Numbered from the stretch's first letter, positions 7,540 to 14,816 are shown. The stretch: DNA of 26,257 nucleotides from DASZGL01 sp035938875 (GCA_035938875.1 DASZGL010000063.1:1-26257); one strand, 5' to 3'. Made by a program: numbers and translations. Notes: generated from the letters alone by a model not told the origin.

Positions 7540-8682
7540 TCAGAGACCGAGGGCGGTCTTGGCGATGATCTCCTTCATGATCTCGTCGGTGCCCGCCCCG
7601 ATGCGGATCAATCGCGAGTCGCGGAAATGGCGCGAGACGTGCACGTCGTCCATGTAGCCGGCGCCGCCGAAGAGCTGGACGCACTCGTCGGCGACGCGTG
7701 AGGCAACCTGGCCGACGATCAACTTGGCGATGCTGATCTCGGCGACGGGATACTCGCCGGCGTCCCAACGCTCGGCCAGGCTGTAGACGTAGGTCTTGGC
7801 CACCTGGATGTCGGCGTACATGTCGACCAGCTTGTGCCGCGTCACCTGGAAGGCGGCGAGCTTGCGTCCAAACGCCTCGCGGTCCTGACACCAGCGGAGA
7901 GTCTCCCCGAAGGCACGCTCGGCGCCGGCGATGGAGCCGGCTGCGCCGATGAGGCGTTCGCCCTGCAGCTCCCACATGAGGTGGTAAAAGCCCTTGTTGA
8001 CCTCGCCGAGAACGGCGTCGTCGGACACGACGACGTCGGTGAAGGAGAGCTCCGCGGTGTCGCTGGCGTGCATGCCCATCTTCTTGAGCTTGCGCGCCAC
8101 GTCGAATCCGGGAATCTCCTTGTCCACCAGAAACAAGGTGATGGCCCCAGCACCCTCGTCCTGCTTTCCCGTGCGGCAGACCAGCACGATGTAATCGCAG
8201 CGGACACCGTTGGTGATGTATGTCTTGCGCCCGTTGATGCGCCAGCCGCCGTTGACCCTGTCCGCCCGCGTGCGGCAGCTGGCCACGTCGCTGCCGGCAT
8301 CGGGCTCGGTGATGCCGAGGGCGGCGATCTTCGTGCCGGCTATGGCAGGAACCAGGTAGCGCTGCTTCTGCGCCTCGGTGCCGAACTTGAAGATGGGCGG
8401 TGTCGCCATCTCCGTCTGCACCGATATCGCCATGCCAACCCCGCCGCAACCGGCGCCGGCCATCTCCTCGGCGAGCACCAGGGCGTGGAAGTAGTCGCCG
8501 CCCTGGCCGCCGTACTCCTCGGGGTAGCGCAGGCCGAGCAGGCCCAACTCCCCCATGCGGCGAAAGACGGAGTCGGGGAAGTACTCCGCCGCCTCCCACT
8601 CGTCGGCAAACGGCCGCAGCTCCTTGGCGACGAAATCGCGGATCGACTCGCGAAGAGCGTCGTGCTCAGCGGTGAACGGCAT
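7540..8682 (-). CDS. Acyl-CoA dehydrogenase (isovaleryl/long-chain type active site)
   Basis: ATG 8682 has a strong GGAGG (8688-8692) 5 nt upstream, so it is preferred over TTG 8697; the product is 380 residues, normal for the family. It is an FAD-dependent cytosolic alpha,beta-dehydrogenase of acyl-CoA thioesters that passes electrons to ETF. Signatures are YPEEYGGQGGDYF, ALGITEPDAGSDVAS, the substrate/FAD region NGRKTYITNG, and DREAFGRKLAAFQ. The medium-chain catalytic Glu position is not Glu: the C-terminus reads IRIGAGTDEI. Instead GERLIGAAG carries the Glu used by isovaleryl-CoA and long-chain dehydrogenases on helix G (about residue 242). This suggests a branched or long-chain substrate. 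A palindromic operator lies just upstream (8705-8726). Confidence 0.95.
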   Translation of the reverse strand: MPFTAEHDALRESIRDFVAKELRPFADEWEAAEYFPDSVFRRMGELGLLGLRYPEEYGGQGGDYFHALVLAEEMAGAGCGGVGMAISVQTEMATPPIFKFGTEAQKQRYLVPAIAGTKIAALGITEPDAGSDVASCRTRADRVNGGWRINGRKTYITNGVRCDYIVLVCRTGKQDEGAGAITLFLVDKEIPGFDVARKLKKMGMHASDTAELSFTDVVVSDDAVLGEVNKGFYHLMWELQGERLIGAAGSIAGAERAFGETLRWCQDREAFGRKLAAFQVTRHKLVDMYADIQVAKTYVYSLAERWDAGEYPVAEISIAKLIVGQVASRVADECVQLFGGAGYMDDVHVSRHFRDSRLIRIGAGTDEIMKEIIAKTALGL

Positions 8683-8704
8683 CGCAGCCTCCGGCAACCA
8701 GATC

Positions 8705-8726
8705 GAATTGACGCGACTGTCAATTC
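8705..8726 (-). promoter_or_regulatory. Palindromic operator overlapping -35 of the acyl-CoA dehydrogenase promoter
   Basis: GAATTGAC - 6 nt - GTCAATTC is a perfect 8-bp inverted repeat, strikingly AT-rich for this region. On the minus strand it contains a consensus TTGACA (8723-8718), followed after about 17 nt by a weak -10 region and then the GGAGG/ATG at 8682. The overlap of a dyad with a -35 is the classic layout for a dimeric repressor site. TetR- or GntR/FadR-type regulators commonly control acyl-CoA genes this way. No regulator gene lies next to it in this window. Confidence 0.65.
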
Positions 8727-9076
8727 TGGCACCGCCGCCACCGCCGGGTGACCATCCGCTGGCATGGGCGCGGGCGGGCGCGGGGCATGTGCTTGCTGCT
8801 CAGACAGTCCTCGGTCGCCTGCGGCGCCCTGCGGAACTCGCGACTGCGCACAAGCCCCACGCCCACCCACTGCGCGCGCAGGGTGTTCGGCCGCCGAGGC
8901 TCATAAACGTCGGGCGGGGCTGGCGGGGGGCGTCGTCGCAGGGGGGCTCTCGCAGGCCGAGTGGTCCCTCGGCCGAGAGCGAGCGGCGAACTCCAGAGGA
9001 GTTCGACCGCGGGCCCCCCAAGACGATGCCCCCTGCCGGCACCGCCATCGATTACCCGAACCTCCCGGCAAACGCA
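8727..9076. other. Gene-free stretch with two strong hairpins
   Basis: No convincing coding frame exists here. Two tight hairpins sit close together. The first is 8946-8980, with GCTCTC/GAGAGC outside and GGCCGAG/CTCGGCC inside around a TGGTCC loop and a 3-nt bulge. The second is 8987-9005, with CGAACTCC/GGAGTTCG closing an AGA triloop. Neither is followed by a T tract on either strand, so they are not ordinary terminators. They could belong to a non-coding RNA or to a long 5' leader of the acyl-CoA dehydrogenase. I match no known RNA family. Confidence 0.4.
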
Positions 9077-9114
9077 AAATGGCCCGCCGGCAGAAGTGGG
9101 GTCGCCGGCGGGCC
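9076..9114 (-). terminator. Intrinsic terminator of the DUF5666-like gene
   Basis: GGCCCGCCGGC (9081-9091) and GCCGGCGGGCC (9104-9114) form a perfect 11-bp stem with a 12-nt loop. Read on the minus strand the stem is followed by ATTTTGCGTTT, a usable T tract. It starts about 19 nt past the stop of the minus-strand gene at 9133-9666. Confidence 0.85.
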
Positions 9115-9132
9115 TGGAGCGCTGCGGTCGAG

Positions 9133-9666
9133 TCAGGCGGCCTTGAAGCCGGTGTCCTCGATGGCCACAGCGGTTGCTGGCGTGGGTTGCGCTGGCGTCG
9201 GTGACGGGCTCACCGCCTGGCCCTTGCCGGCGCCGTGCTGATGACCGGTGACGATGACCACCAGCTCGCCGGCGGGGATGGCCGTCGCGGCCTCGGTCTT
9301 GTGGTTGAAGGTCACCACCTTCACCTTCGGCGTAAACGTGTAGGTCGTCGATGTGCCGGTGGCGTCGACGACGGTGATCGACGTCGCCGAGACGGCCGTG
9401 ACCCTGCCCAGGTGGAGAGAGGGCGCGCCGGCAGCCTTCCTGTCCTTCCTGGTCGGCATCCCCGGCGCCGGCGACGGGGAGGTGGCGCTCTGTTGGGGCT
9501 GGGTGGTCGCGGTCAGCGGCGCTGCCGATGAGCGCGCCGCCAGTGCGGTGCCTCCGGCTGCCGCGGCGGTGACCGTGGCGATAGCGCCGGTGAGGACCAG
9601 GCGCTTCTTGGTGATGACGGGAAACATGTGGATGAGTACTCCGAGGCGTTTGCTGACTTCCTGCAC
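9133..9666 (-). CDS. Exported DUF5666-like protein
   Basis: GTG 9666 is preceded by AGGAG (9676-9680) at 9 nt spacing, giving 177 residues; ATG 9627 is an alternative without a ribosome site. The N-terminus has ITKKR followed by a hydrophobic segment ending in ALAARSSAA, a signal peptide or anchor. A Thr/Ser/Pro/Gln linker leads to LGRVTAVSATSITVVDATG and TYTFTPKVKVV, the small beta-strand pattern of DUF5666-type domains. The C-terminus is another Ser/Pro/Thr-rich tail. Such proteins are extracytoplasmic and functionally uncharacterised. It is divergent from the Rpf-like gene and has its own intrinsic terminator, so it is monocistronic. Confidence 0.75.
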   Translation of the reverse strand: MQEVSKRLGVLIHMFPVITKKRLVLTGAIATVTAAAAGGTALAARSSAAPLTATTQPQQSATSPSPAPGMPTRKDRKAAGAPSLHLGRVTAVSATSITVVDATGTSTTYTFTPKVKVVTFNHKTEAATAIPAGELVVIVTGHQHGAGKGQAVSPSPTPAQPTPATAVAIEDTGFKAA

Positions 9667-9990
9667 CGGCAGTGTCTCCTGCGCCCGCCAGTGGCGTCCT
9701 GAGGCACTGCTGAGAGCCCGTCAGCAGGGCGGTGCCCCCACCGGCATGTGCTACGGTGCGCCGGTCGCGGTCGCGAGTCCTGCCCGAACGTCGCACCACG
9801 CCGATCCCGATTCCGCCCCCTGCCGGATGGAAACGGGAGCCGCGGCCCATCGCCCCAACGCGCGGTGGACGGCGAGCGCAATTCCCTGTCGCCCTACGGC
9901 GTTCGAGCAAGTAGAGGTTCTTGCCGAGCGGCGACGAGCAGCAGGCGCCGGGGACGTGGTCCCTTCAGCAGAACCACTGGGAGTAGCTAT
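9667..9990. other. 324-bp divergent intergenic region with hairpins
   Basis: This region separates the minus-strand DUF5666-like gene from the plus-strand Rpf-like gene, so both promoters must lie in it. CTGCTGA (9707-9713) and TCAGCAG (9721-9727) form a perfect 7-bp hairpin with a 7-nt loop in the leader of the minus gene. GTGGT/ACCAC around 9956-9977 could pair just before the Rpf-like ribosome site. I looked for the c-di-AMP and cobalamin aptamer signatures and did not find a convincing match. Confidence 0.35.
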
Positions 9991-10569
9991 TTGCGGTTAC
10001 CACTTCGTACCCGAGGGGTGGCGGCGGGCCTCGCCATCCTCACCATCGGCCCACTCTTCGTCATCGGCGGGCATTCGCACGCCAAGGTCGCCAGCGTTCC
10101 CACGCACGCCGCGAGCGCGGCCACCACGGCACCCGTGGTGCTGACAGCAGCTCGCCTCCAGACCGTGCGCGATCCCGAGGTCGTGTCCGAAGTCAAGCCG
10201 GACCCAACACCGACACCGACAGCGACGCCGACCCCGCCGCCTGCACCCCCGCCGACAGCGACACCTCGCCCCGCAGTCGCTGCGCCGCCGGCGCCGCCGC
10301 CGCCGCCTGGATCGATCGAGGCCATCATCCGCGCCGCCGCCGCGCGCTGGAACGTCTCCGGCGACTGGATGGTCAAGATCGCTCGCTGCGAGTCGGGCTT
10401 GAACCCCAGGGCCTACAACCCTTCGGGTCCCTACTACGGGCTCTTCCAGTTCCTCGCCTCCACCTTCCGTGGCAACGGCGGAACGGACATCTGGGACCCC
10501 AACCAGCAGGCGGAGATCACCGCCAAGATGCTCGCCCACGGGCAGGCCTGGCAGTGGGGATGCGCCTGA
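9991..10569 (+). CDS. Rpf/transglycosylase-like secreted lysozyme-fold protein
   Basis: TTG 9991 has GGGAG (9979-9983) 7 nt upstream and gives LRLPLRTRG followed by VAAGLAILTIGPLFVIGG, a textbook signal peptide; the longer frame upstream is not used. The product is 192 residues. After the signal comes a Thr-Pro/Pro-Ala linker (about 70-110), then a C-terminal lysozyme-like domain. It contains IARCESGLNPRAYN, PYYGLFQFLASTF, WDPNQQAEITAKMLA and the ending WQWGCA. Glu134 (codon 10390-10392) is the predicted catalytic acid. Cys133 and Cys191 sit where the conserved Rpf disulfide is found. Rpf-type and lytic transglycosylase enzymes cleave peptidoglycan glycan strands during growth or exit from dormancy. 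The N-terminal domains of the larger actinobacterial RpfB are absent. Confidence 0.9.
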   Translation: MRLPLRTRGVAAGLAILTIGPLFVIGGHSHAKVASVPTHAASAATTAPVVLTAARLQTVRDPEVVSEVKPDPTPTPTATPTPPPAPPPTATPRPAVAAPPAPPPPPGSIEAIIRAAAARWNVSGDWMVKIARCESGLNPRAYNPSGPYYGLFQFLASTFRGNGGTDIWDPNQQAEITAKMLAHGQAWQWGCA

Positions 10570-10573
10570 CCTA

Positions 10574-10591
10574 GCGCCTCCGAACAGGCGC
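10574..10591 (+). terminator. Hairpin after the Rpf-like gene, possible weak terminator
   Basis: GCGCCT (10574-10579) and AGGCGC (10586-10591) form a perfect 6-bp stem with a 6-nt loop 4 nt past the TGA at 10567-10569. There is no T tract, so termination would be weak or factor-assisted. Confidence 0.3.
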
Positions 10592-10679
10592 CTGCGTCGC
10601 AGCCTGCACGGCCCGGTCGAGCCGTCATCGTGCTTCTTCCTCGGCGTGTGCGCGGGGGCGGTTCGGCCGGGTCATCCTC

Positions 10680-10685
10680 CACACT
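10680..10685 (+). promoter_or_regulatory. -10-like box CACACT before the Nudix gene
   Basis: CACACT keeps the key A2 and T6 of a -10 box and ends 7 nt before ATG 10693, the same spacing as at larB and the 17170 gene. No Shine-Dalgarno is present. Confidence 0.3.
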
Positions 10686-10692
10686 GTCGGCG

Positions 10693-11268
10693 ATGGGCCC
10701 GGACACCTCCGCTGCCGTCGACCACCTCCGCGAAACACTGGTGGAGCGGCGCACCGTGTTCACCGGAAGGCTGCTCAGCCTCCACGACGACGTCGTCGCC
10801 CTACCCTCGGGAAGCCAGGCCGGGCGCGAGGTGATCCATCACCCCGGCGCGGTGGTGGTGGTCGCCGTCACCGGCGATGGCCGGATCGTCCTCGTCCGTC
10901 AGTGGCGTCACGCCGTCGGTGGAGCGCTCTGGGAGCTGCCTGCGGGGACGCGTGATGCGGGCGAAGCGGCGGCGACGACGGCCGCTCGCGAGCTCCGCGA
11001 GGAGACCGGGTATGCCGCGCGACGGTGGTCGGCGCTGGGCGAGGCGTACGTGTCGCCCGGATACTCCCGTGAGCTGCTCAGCTTCTTCCTCGCCGAGGAG
11101 CTGACCGTCGGGGATGCATCGGCGGCCGAGGACGAGGTGCTGGACGTGCGCCTCTTCCAGCCCGCCGAGGTCACCGCCCTGGTCCGCCAGGGGATGACCG
11201 ACTGCAAGACGGTCGGCGGACTGGCGCTGGCCGGGCGGCTGCCGGCCGTGCCCTGGACCCAGGGATGA
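10693..11268 (+). CDS. Nudix hydrolase, ADP-ribose/ADP-sugar pyrophosphatase type
   Basis: ATG 10693 gives 191 residues; the frame is open back to 10630 but that extension has no family-like sequence. The N-terminus (LVERRTVFTGRLLSLHDDVVALPSG, then REVIHHPGAVVVVAV) has the pattern of ADP-ribose pyrophosphatases. VRQWRHAVGGALWELPAGT precedes a complete Nudix box, G-x5-E-x7-REL-x-EE-x-G, within GTRDAGEAAATTAARELREE and the residues that follow. The enzyme hydrolyses nucleoside diphosphate sugars to AMP or a related nucleotide plus sugar phosphate in the cytosol, using Mg2+. Its stop overlaps the ATG of the next gene (ATGA), so the two are coupled. Confidence 0.92.
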   Translation: MGPDTSAAVDHLRETLVERRTVFTGRLLSLHDDVVALPSGSQAGREVIHHPGAVVVVAVTGDGRIVLVRQWRHAVGGALWELPAGTRDAGEAAATTAARELREETGYAARRWSALGEAYVSPGYSRELLSFFLAEELTVGDASAAEDEVLDVRLFQPAEVTALVRQGMTDCKTVGGLALAGRLPAVPWTQG

Positions 11269-11741
11269 GCGAGCTCGAGGGCGGGCTGCCTCGGGCCGGG
11301 GAGATCGCGCCGGGCGCGGCCGACGCCATCGGCCAGCGGCCTGTCCAGCCGATGCCCGATGCGCCGGAGACGCTCGTGGAGCTGGCCATCGAGAGCGTCC
11401 TCGAGCAGGTCCCCGAGGTCGCCGCAGAGGGGCCCGAAGCCGGCGGGAAGTACCAGCCGTGGGCCGACACCGCCGCCCCGCCGGCCAAGAACAAGCGACC
11501 CCTCGACGAGCTGCTGGAGAGCTACCGCGCCAGGGTGGCCGAGGCGCCCGATGCGCGCGCGGGGCGGCCGCAGGCCAAGCATCCCGCCGCCGCGTTCTTC
11601 GATCGCTTCGGCCCGCCGCGGCGAAGCGGCCAGGGCGAGGCCAAGCCGTCGCCGGACGCTCGGCGGGGTCGCAGCCGGCGCCGCCGTCAGCGCCGAGGTC
11701 GCCGTGGGGGCCGGGGCGAGGGCAGCAGCCAGACCGGCTGA
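11265..11741 (+). CDS. Hypothetical protein with Arg-rich C-terminal tail
   Basis: This 158-residue protein starts at ATG 11265, overlapping the Nudix stop. The N-terminal half is acidic and Pro/Ala/Glu-rich (ETLVELAIESVLEQVPEV). A short conserved-looking element KRPLDELLESYRARVAE follows, then PAAAFFDRFGPP. The last 35 or so residues are dominated by Arg and Gly (RRGRSRRRRQRRGRRGGRGE), as in disordered RNA- or DNA-binding tails. There is no signal peptide or membrane segment. No family is recognised. Coupling to a Nudix enzyme hints at nucleotide or RNA metabolism, but that is inference only. Confidence 0.7.
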   Translation: MSELEGGLPRAGEIAPGAADAIGQRPVQPMPDAPETLVELAIESVLEQVPEVAAEGPEAGGKYQPWADTAAPPAKNKRPLDELLESYRARVAEAPDARAGRPQAKHPAAAFFDRFGPPRRSGQGEAKPSPDARRGRSRRRRQRRGRRGGRGEGSSQTG

Positions 11742-11786
11742 GCCGACGGCGGCGAAGCCCGCTTCAGACGCGCAAACGGGCGGTGC

Positions 11787-11792
11787 TAGGCT
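11787..11792 (+). promoter_or_regulatory. Extended -10 box TGC-TAGGCT before the MFS gene
   Basis: TAGGCT preceded by TGC (extended -10) ends 10 nt before ATG 11803. The expected transcription start is within a few nt of the ATG, so the mRNA is nearly leaderless. No Shine-Dalgarno is visible. Confidence 0.5.
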
Positions 11793-11802
11793 GCTGCCGA
11801 CC

Positions 11803-13152
11803 ATGGCCGCCGCCCCGATGCTGTCAGTCAAGCGGCAGATCGTCCTGGCCGCCTACTGGTTCGGCATCGAGTTCCTCTGGGGCTCGTTTCTCGCCCTGGT
11901 GCTGCCCTTCATCCTGGTGCCGGAGAACGGCTCGGGCACGCCGCTGGTCCCCGCGTCGCAGAAGAACACAGCGTTGGCGGCGCTCGAGGGACTGGGGCTG
12001 GTCGTCGCCCTGGTCATCCAGCCTGCCGCCGGCGCCTGGTCGGATCGGCTGCGGACACGGTGGGGGCGCCGGCGCCCGCTGATGGTGGTGGGGACGGCGG
12101 GCGGCGTCCTCAGCCTGCTCCTCATCGCTGCGGCGCCGACGTTCTGGTGGCTGGTCGGCGCCTACGTCCTTCTCCAGCTGGGGATGAACGTCAGCCAGGG
12201 TGGCTACCAGGGGCTGCTGCCGGACACCGTCTGTGGCGCGCAGCGCGGCGACGCCTCGGGTTGGATGGCGGTGGCCACTCTCGGCGGCCAGGTGGCCGGC
12301 ACCGCGGTGGGCGGTTTCGTCTCACCGAGGGTGGCGTGCGTTCCCATCGCCATCGTCGTCGGCGTCACCGCCCTGATCACCGTGGTCGGCGTCCCCGAGC
12401 GCCAGCGCCCAGCGCTCGAGGTGGTCCAGCGCACCGCTCGTGGGCTGCGCCGCAGCGCGGCGAGTCTGCGCGGCTACCTCGCCGAGTTCGCCGCCTACCC
12501 CGACTTCTGCTGGGTCGTCCTCAGCCGCTTCTGCGCCTACACCGGACTGGCGTGCATCCAGCGGTTCGCCGCCAACTACCTTCGTGACAACTTCGACAGT
12601 TACAGGTTGTTCGGCGTCCTCGACCTGGGTAGGGCGCAGGCGGCCACCGGCATCCTCTTCGCCGTGGTCATCCTCTTCGGTCTCGCGGCGACCTATCCCG
12701 CGGTCAGGATCAGCGAGCGCGCCGGCCGGCGCCCGGTGATCATCGCGGCATCGCTTCTGGGAGGACTGGGAACGCTGCTCTTCACCTTCGCCTCGTCGCT
12801 GACGGTGGTAGTGATCGAGGCCATACCCGTCGGCATCGCCTTCGGCATGCTGGTGTCGGTCGACTGGGCGTACATGGCCGATCTCGCGCCCAAGCAGCGC
12901 TCCGGCAAGTTCCTGGGGTTCTCCAACATCGCCGTCGCCGGCTCCCAGGCGTTTGCCCCCTTCCTGCTCGCGCCGGTCATCGACGCCGTCGACAACAGCA
13001 CGCACAGCACTCTGGGATACCGAGTGATGTTCTTGACTGCGACCGTGTTCTTCGTGCTCGGGGCTGTCGTCCTCAGCCGCGTGCGCGTGCACAAGATCGA
13101 GGATGAAGAGACGCTCGCCCCGTTGGCGTTGCGACTCGCCGATACTCGATGA
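11803..13152 (+). CDS. MFS transporter, SLC45/GPH sugar-transporter-like
   Basis: The ATG at 11803 gives 449 residues; the frame is open much further upstream, but that part lies over the preceding gene. About 12 hydrophobic segments are visible. The first begins QIVLAAYWFGIEFLWGSFLALVLP. Loop 2-3 holds GAWSDRLRTRWGRRRPLMV, the MFS A-motif (D-R-x-G-R-R). A second, related loop is SERAGRRPVII. GGYQGLLPD, RGDASGWMAVATLGGQVAGT and YMADLAPKQRSGKFLGFSN resemble SLC45/GPH-type sugar transporters. It acts in the inner membrane, probably by proton or sodium symport; the substrate cannot be read from sequence. A large loop with the YLAEFAAYPDF segment joins the two six-helix halves. It has its own -10 box and is followed by larB. 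Confidence 0.88.
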   Translation: MAAAPMLSVKRQIVLAAYWFGIEFLWGSFLALVLPFILVPENGSGTPLVPASQKNTALAALEGLGLVVALVIQPAAGAWSDRLRTRWGRRRPLMVVGTAGGVLSLLLIAAAPTFWWLVGAYVLLQLGMNVSQGGYQGLLPDTVCGAQRGDASGWMAVATLGGQVAGTAVGGFVSPRVACVPIAIVVGVTALITVVGVPERQRPALEVVQRTARGLRRSAASLRGYLAEFAAYPDFCWVVLSRFCAYTGLACIQRFAANYLRDNFDSYRLFGVLDLGRAQAATGILFAVVILFGLAATYPAVRISERAGRRPVIIAASLLGGLGTLLFTFASSLTVVVIEAIPVGIAFGMLVSVDWAYMADLAPKQRSGKFLGFSNIAVAGSQAFAPFLLAPVIDAVDNSTHSTLGYRVMFLTATVFFVLGAVVLSRVRVHKIEDEETLAPLALRLADTR

Positions 13153-13181
13153 TTCCGGACGCGGTTGGCGTCGCCCGTCGG

Positions 13182-13187
13182 TAGAGT
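13182..13187 (+). promoter_or_regulatory. -10 box TAGAGT before larB (leaderless)
   Basis: TAGAGT ends 7 nt before GTG 13195, so transcription should start at the initiation codon itself. There is no ribosome site. This also selects 13195 over the longer frame at 13165, which would start inside the promoter. Confidence 0.55.
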
Positions 13188-13194
13188 TGCCTTC

Positions 13195-14022
13195 GTGCTC
13201 GATGTCTTGCGGAGCGTCGCCTGCGGGGAGCTGACTCCCGAGGAGGCGGCGGCAGTGCTGCGCGCCGAGGGGGTGTTGCGGCTTGGCGACGTCGCGGCGC
13301 TCGACATCGAGCGGCGCCTGCGGACGGGGATTCCCGAGGTGGTGCTCGCCGAGCACAAGCGGTCAGGCGACGTCGCGGAGATCGTCGGCGCCTTGCTCGA
13401 GCGCACCGGGGCGGCGTGCGTCAGCCGGATGCGCCAGCGTCACGTGCGCGCCGTCGAGCGCGTCGCCGCCGAAAGCGGGGCGCGGCTGATCGCCTATCGC
13501 CGGCGGTCGTGCCGGGTCGTCGCTGGGGCGCACACGCCACCGGCGCGGGGTGGGCTGGTGGGGCTGATCAGCGCGGGGACATCGGACAGCGAGGCGCTCG
13601 CCGAGGCGCACATGGTCTGCGAGGCGGTGGGTTGCGAAACCGCGCGGATCAGCGACGTCGGCGTCGCCGGGCTGCACCGCCTGCTGCGTCCCCTGTCACT
13701 GCTGCTGCGCCGCGACGTCGACGCCATCGTCGTCGCCGCGGGGATGGACGGGGCGCTGCCGTCGGTGGTCGCCGGGCTGTCACCGGTGCCGGTGATCGGG
13801 CTCCCGGTGTCAACGGGGTACGGCAGAGGCGGACGGGGCGAGGCCGCGCTGCTCTCCATGCTCCAGGGGTGCGTGCCCTCGCTCTGCACCGTCAACATCG
13901 ACAACGGCGTCGGCGCCGGTGCGGTGGCGGCGCTCATCGCGCGGCGCCGATTCGAGGCGGGCACCAGCAGCGACGCTGCGGCGACCGGCGCCAGGGTCGA
14001 GGAGACGAGCGCGCGCCGGTGA
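13195..14022 (+). CDS. larB: Nickel-pincer cofactor biosynthesis protein LarB
   Basis: GTG 13195 gives 275 residues beginning LDVLRSVACGELTPEEAAAVL, the usual LarB N-terminus. The C-terminal half is the PurE-like domain with LISAGTSDSEALAEAH, DAIVVAAGMDGALPSVVAGL and PVIGLPVSTGYGRGGRGEA, ending in CTVNIDNGVGAGAVAAL. These segments are diagnostic. LarB carboxylates and hydrolyses nicotinic acid adenine dinucleotide to pyridinium-3,5-biscarboxylic acid mononucleotide, the first step to the NPN cofactor of lactate racemase and its homologues. Neither larC, larE nor larA is in the window. The stop overlaps the GTG of a HAD hydrolase, so they are coupled. Confidence 0.93.
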   Translation: MLDVLRSVACGELTPEEAAAVLRAEGVLRLGDVAALDIERRLRTGIPEVVLAEHKRSGDVAEIVGALLERTGAACVSRMRQRHVRAVERVAAESGARLIAYRRRSCRVVAGAHTPPARGGLVGLISAGTSDSEALAEAHMVCEAVGCETARISDVGVAGLHRLLRPLSLLLRRDVDAIVVAAGMDGALPSVVAGLSPVPVIGLPVSTGYGRGGRGEAALLSMLQGCVPSLCTVNIDNGVGAGAVAALIARRRFEAGTSSDAAATGARVEETSARR

Positions 14023-14774
14023 TCGCCCGGCTGGCGGGCCGCGAGGTGCGCGCCGTCCTCTTCGACTACGGCCTCACCCTGGTGACCTTCGAGCGCCCTG
14101 CTGCGGCACTGCACCGCGCCTACACCGACATCGCCGCGCTGCTGGCCGGCCGTGGTGCCGAAAGCATCGACGCCGAGCTTCTCCTCGACAGGGTCCACGA
14201 CGTCGTCGAGGAAGCGGTGCGCGGCAATGAGCGCTCCGGTTCTCTAGCCGAGGTCGACATCGCCGGCACGCATCGGGACGCCTACGCCGCCCTCGGACTT
14301 CGCCTCGACGACGAGACCCTCGACGAGGTGCAGCGCATCGAGCAGGACGCGTGGGCCGAAGGCATGCGCGTGGCTCCCGGGGTCGTCCCCACGCTGGAAT
14401 CGCTGCGCCGCGGCGGCCTCCGACTCGGCCTGTGCTCCAACGCCGCCTGGCGGCCGGCCAGCCTGCAACGCCAGCTCGAGCGGCTCGGCCTCGACCACCT
14501 CCTCGACGCCGTGGTCTTCTCCAGCGCCGTGGGCTGGCGCAAGCCGTCGCGCCGGATCTTTGCCGCCGCCCTCAGCGCGCTGGGGACCGCGGCGGAGGCG
14601 ACGGTCATGGTCGGTGATCGGCTTCGCGAGGACGTCCTCGGCGCCCAAGCCGCGGGCATGCTCGGAGTCCTCCTCCTCGAGCACGGCGGCGACGCCGGGC
14701 CCGGCGATCCCCACTCCGCCAACGCCACCCTCGTGCGACTGGCCGACCTTCCGGCGCTGCTCGGCCTGGGTTGA
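14019..14774 (+). CDS. HAD-superfamily hydrolase
   Basis: GTG 14019 overlaps the larB stop (GTGA) and gives 251 residues. Motif I is VLFDYGLTL with nucleophile Asp16. The second position of the usual DxD is Gly, as in the FDYGxTL subgroup. A helical cap (about 30-115) follows. Motif II is GLCSNAA, motif III lysine is Lys175 in GWRKPSRRIF, and motif IV is MVGDRLREDVLGAQAAGM with Asp200. The family mostly removes phosphate from small molecules with Mg2+. Lack of the second Asp may alter general acid/base catalysis, so the reaction is uncertain. Coupling to larB suggests a role in trimming a nucleotide intermediate of NPN cofactor synthesis, which is inference. Confidence 0.88.
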   Translation: MIARLAGREVRAVLFDYGLTLVTFERPAAALHRAYTDIAALLAGRGAESIDAELLLDRVHDVVEEAVRGNERSGSLAEVDIAGTHRDAYAALGLRLDDETLDEVQRIEQDAWAEGMRVAPGVVPTLESLRRGGLRLGLCSNAAWRPASLQRQLERLGLDHLLDAVVFSSAVGWRKPSRRIFAAALSALGTAAEATVMVGDRLREDVLGAQAAGMLGVLLLEHGGDAGPGDPHSANATLVRLADLPALLGLG

Positions 14775-14810
14775 CCCACCCCGGCGACGGCGGCGGGTCT
14801 AGGCGAGCGC

Positions 14811-14816
14811 TATAAT
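14811..14816 (+). promoter_or_regulatory. Perfect -10 box TATAAT for the XRE-ECF-dinB cassette
   Basis: TATAAT is the full consensus and stands out in this GC-rich sequence. It lies 26 nt before ATG 14843 and 14 nt before TTG 14831. No good -35 is found at 16-18 nt; TTGACC at 14771-14776 is too far. It likely drives all three coupled genes that follow. Confidence 0.7.

Noticed and set aside
7540..8682. Acyl-CoA dehydrogenase with a missing catalytic Glu
   Set aside because: The C-terminal site is GAGT instead of YEGT, but the isovaleryl/long-chain type Glu in GERLIGAAG is present, so the enzyme is not dead.
9740..9990. Cobalamin or c-di-AMP riboswitch upstream of the Rpf-like gene
   Set aside because: GCTACGGTGCG at 9750 resembles the opening of cobalamin elements, but the B12-box and the pseudoknot partners are not found; no c-di-AMP aptamer core (GGGGTGAA-like) either.
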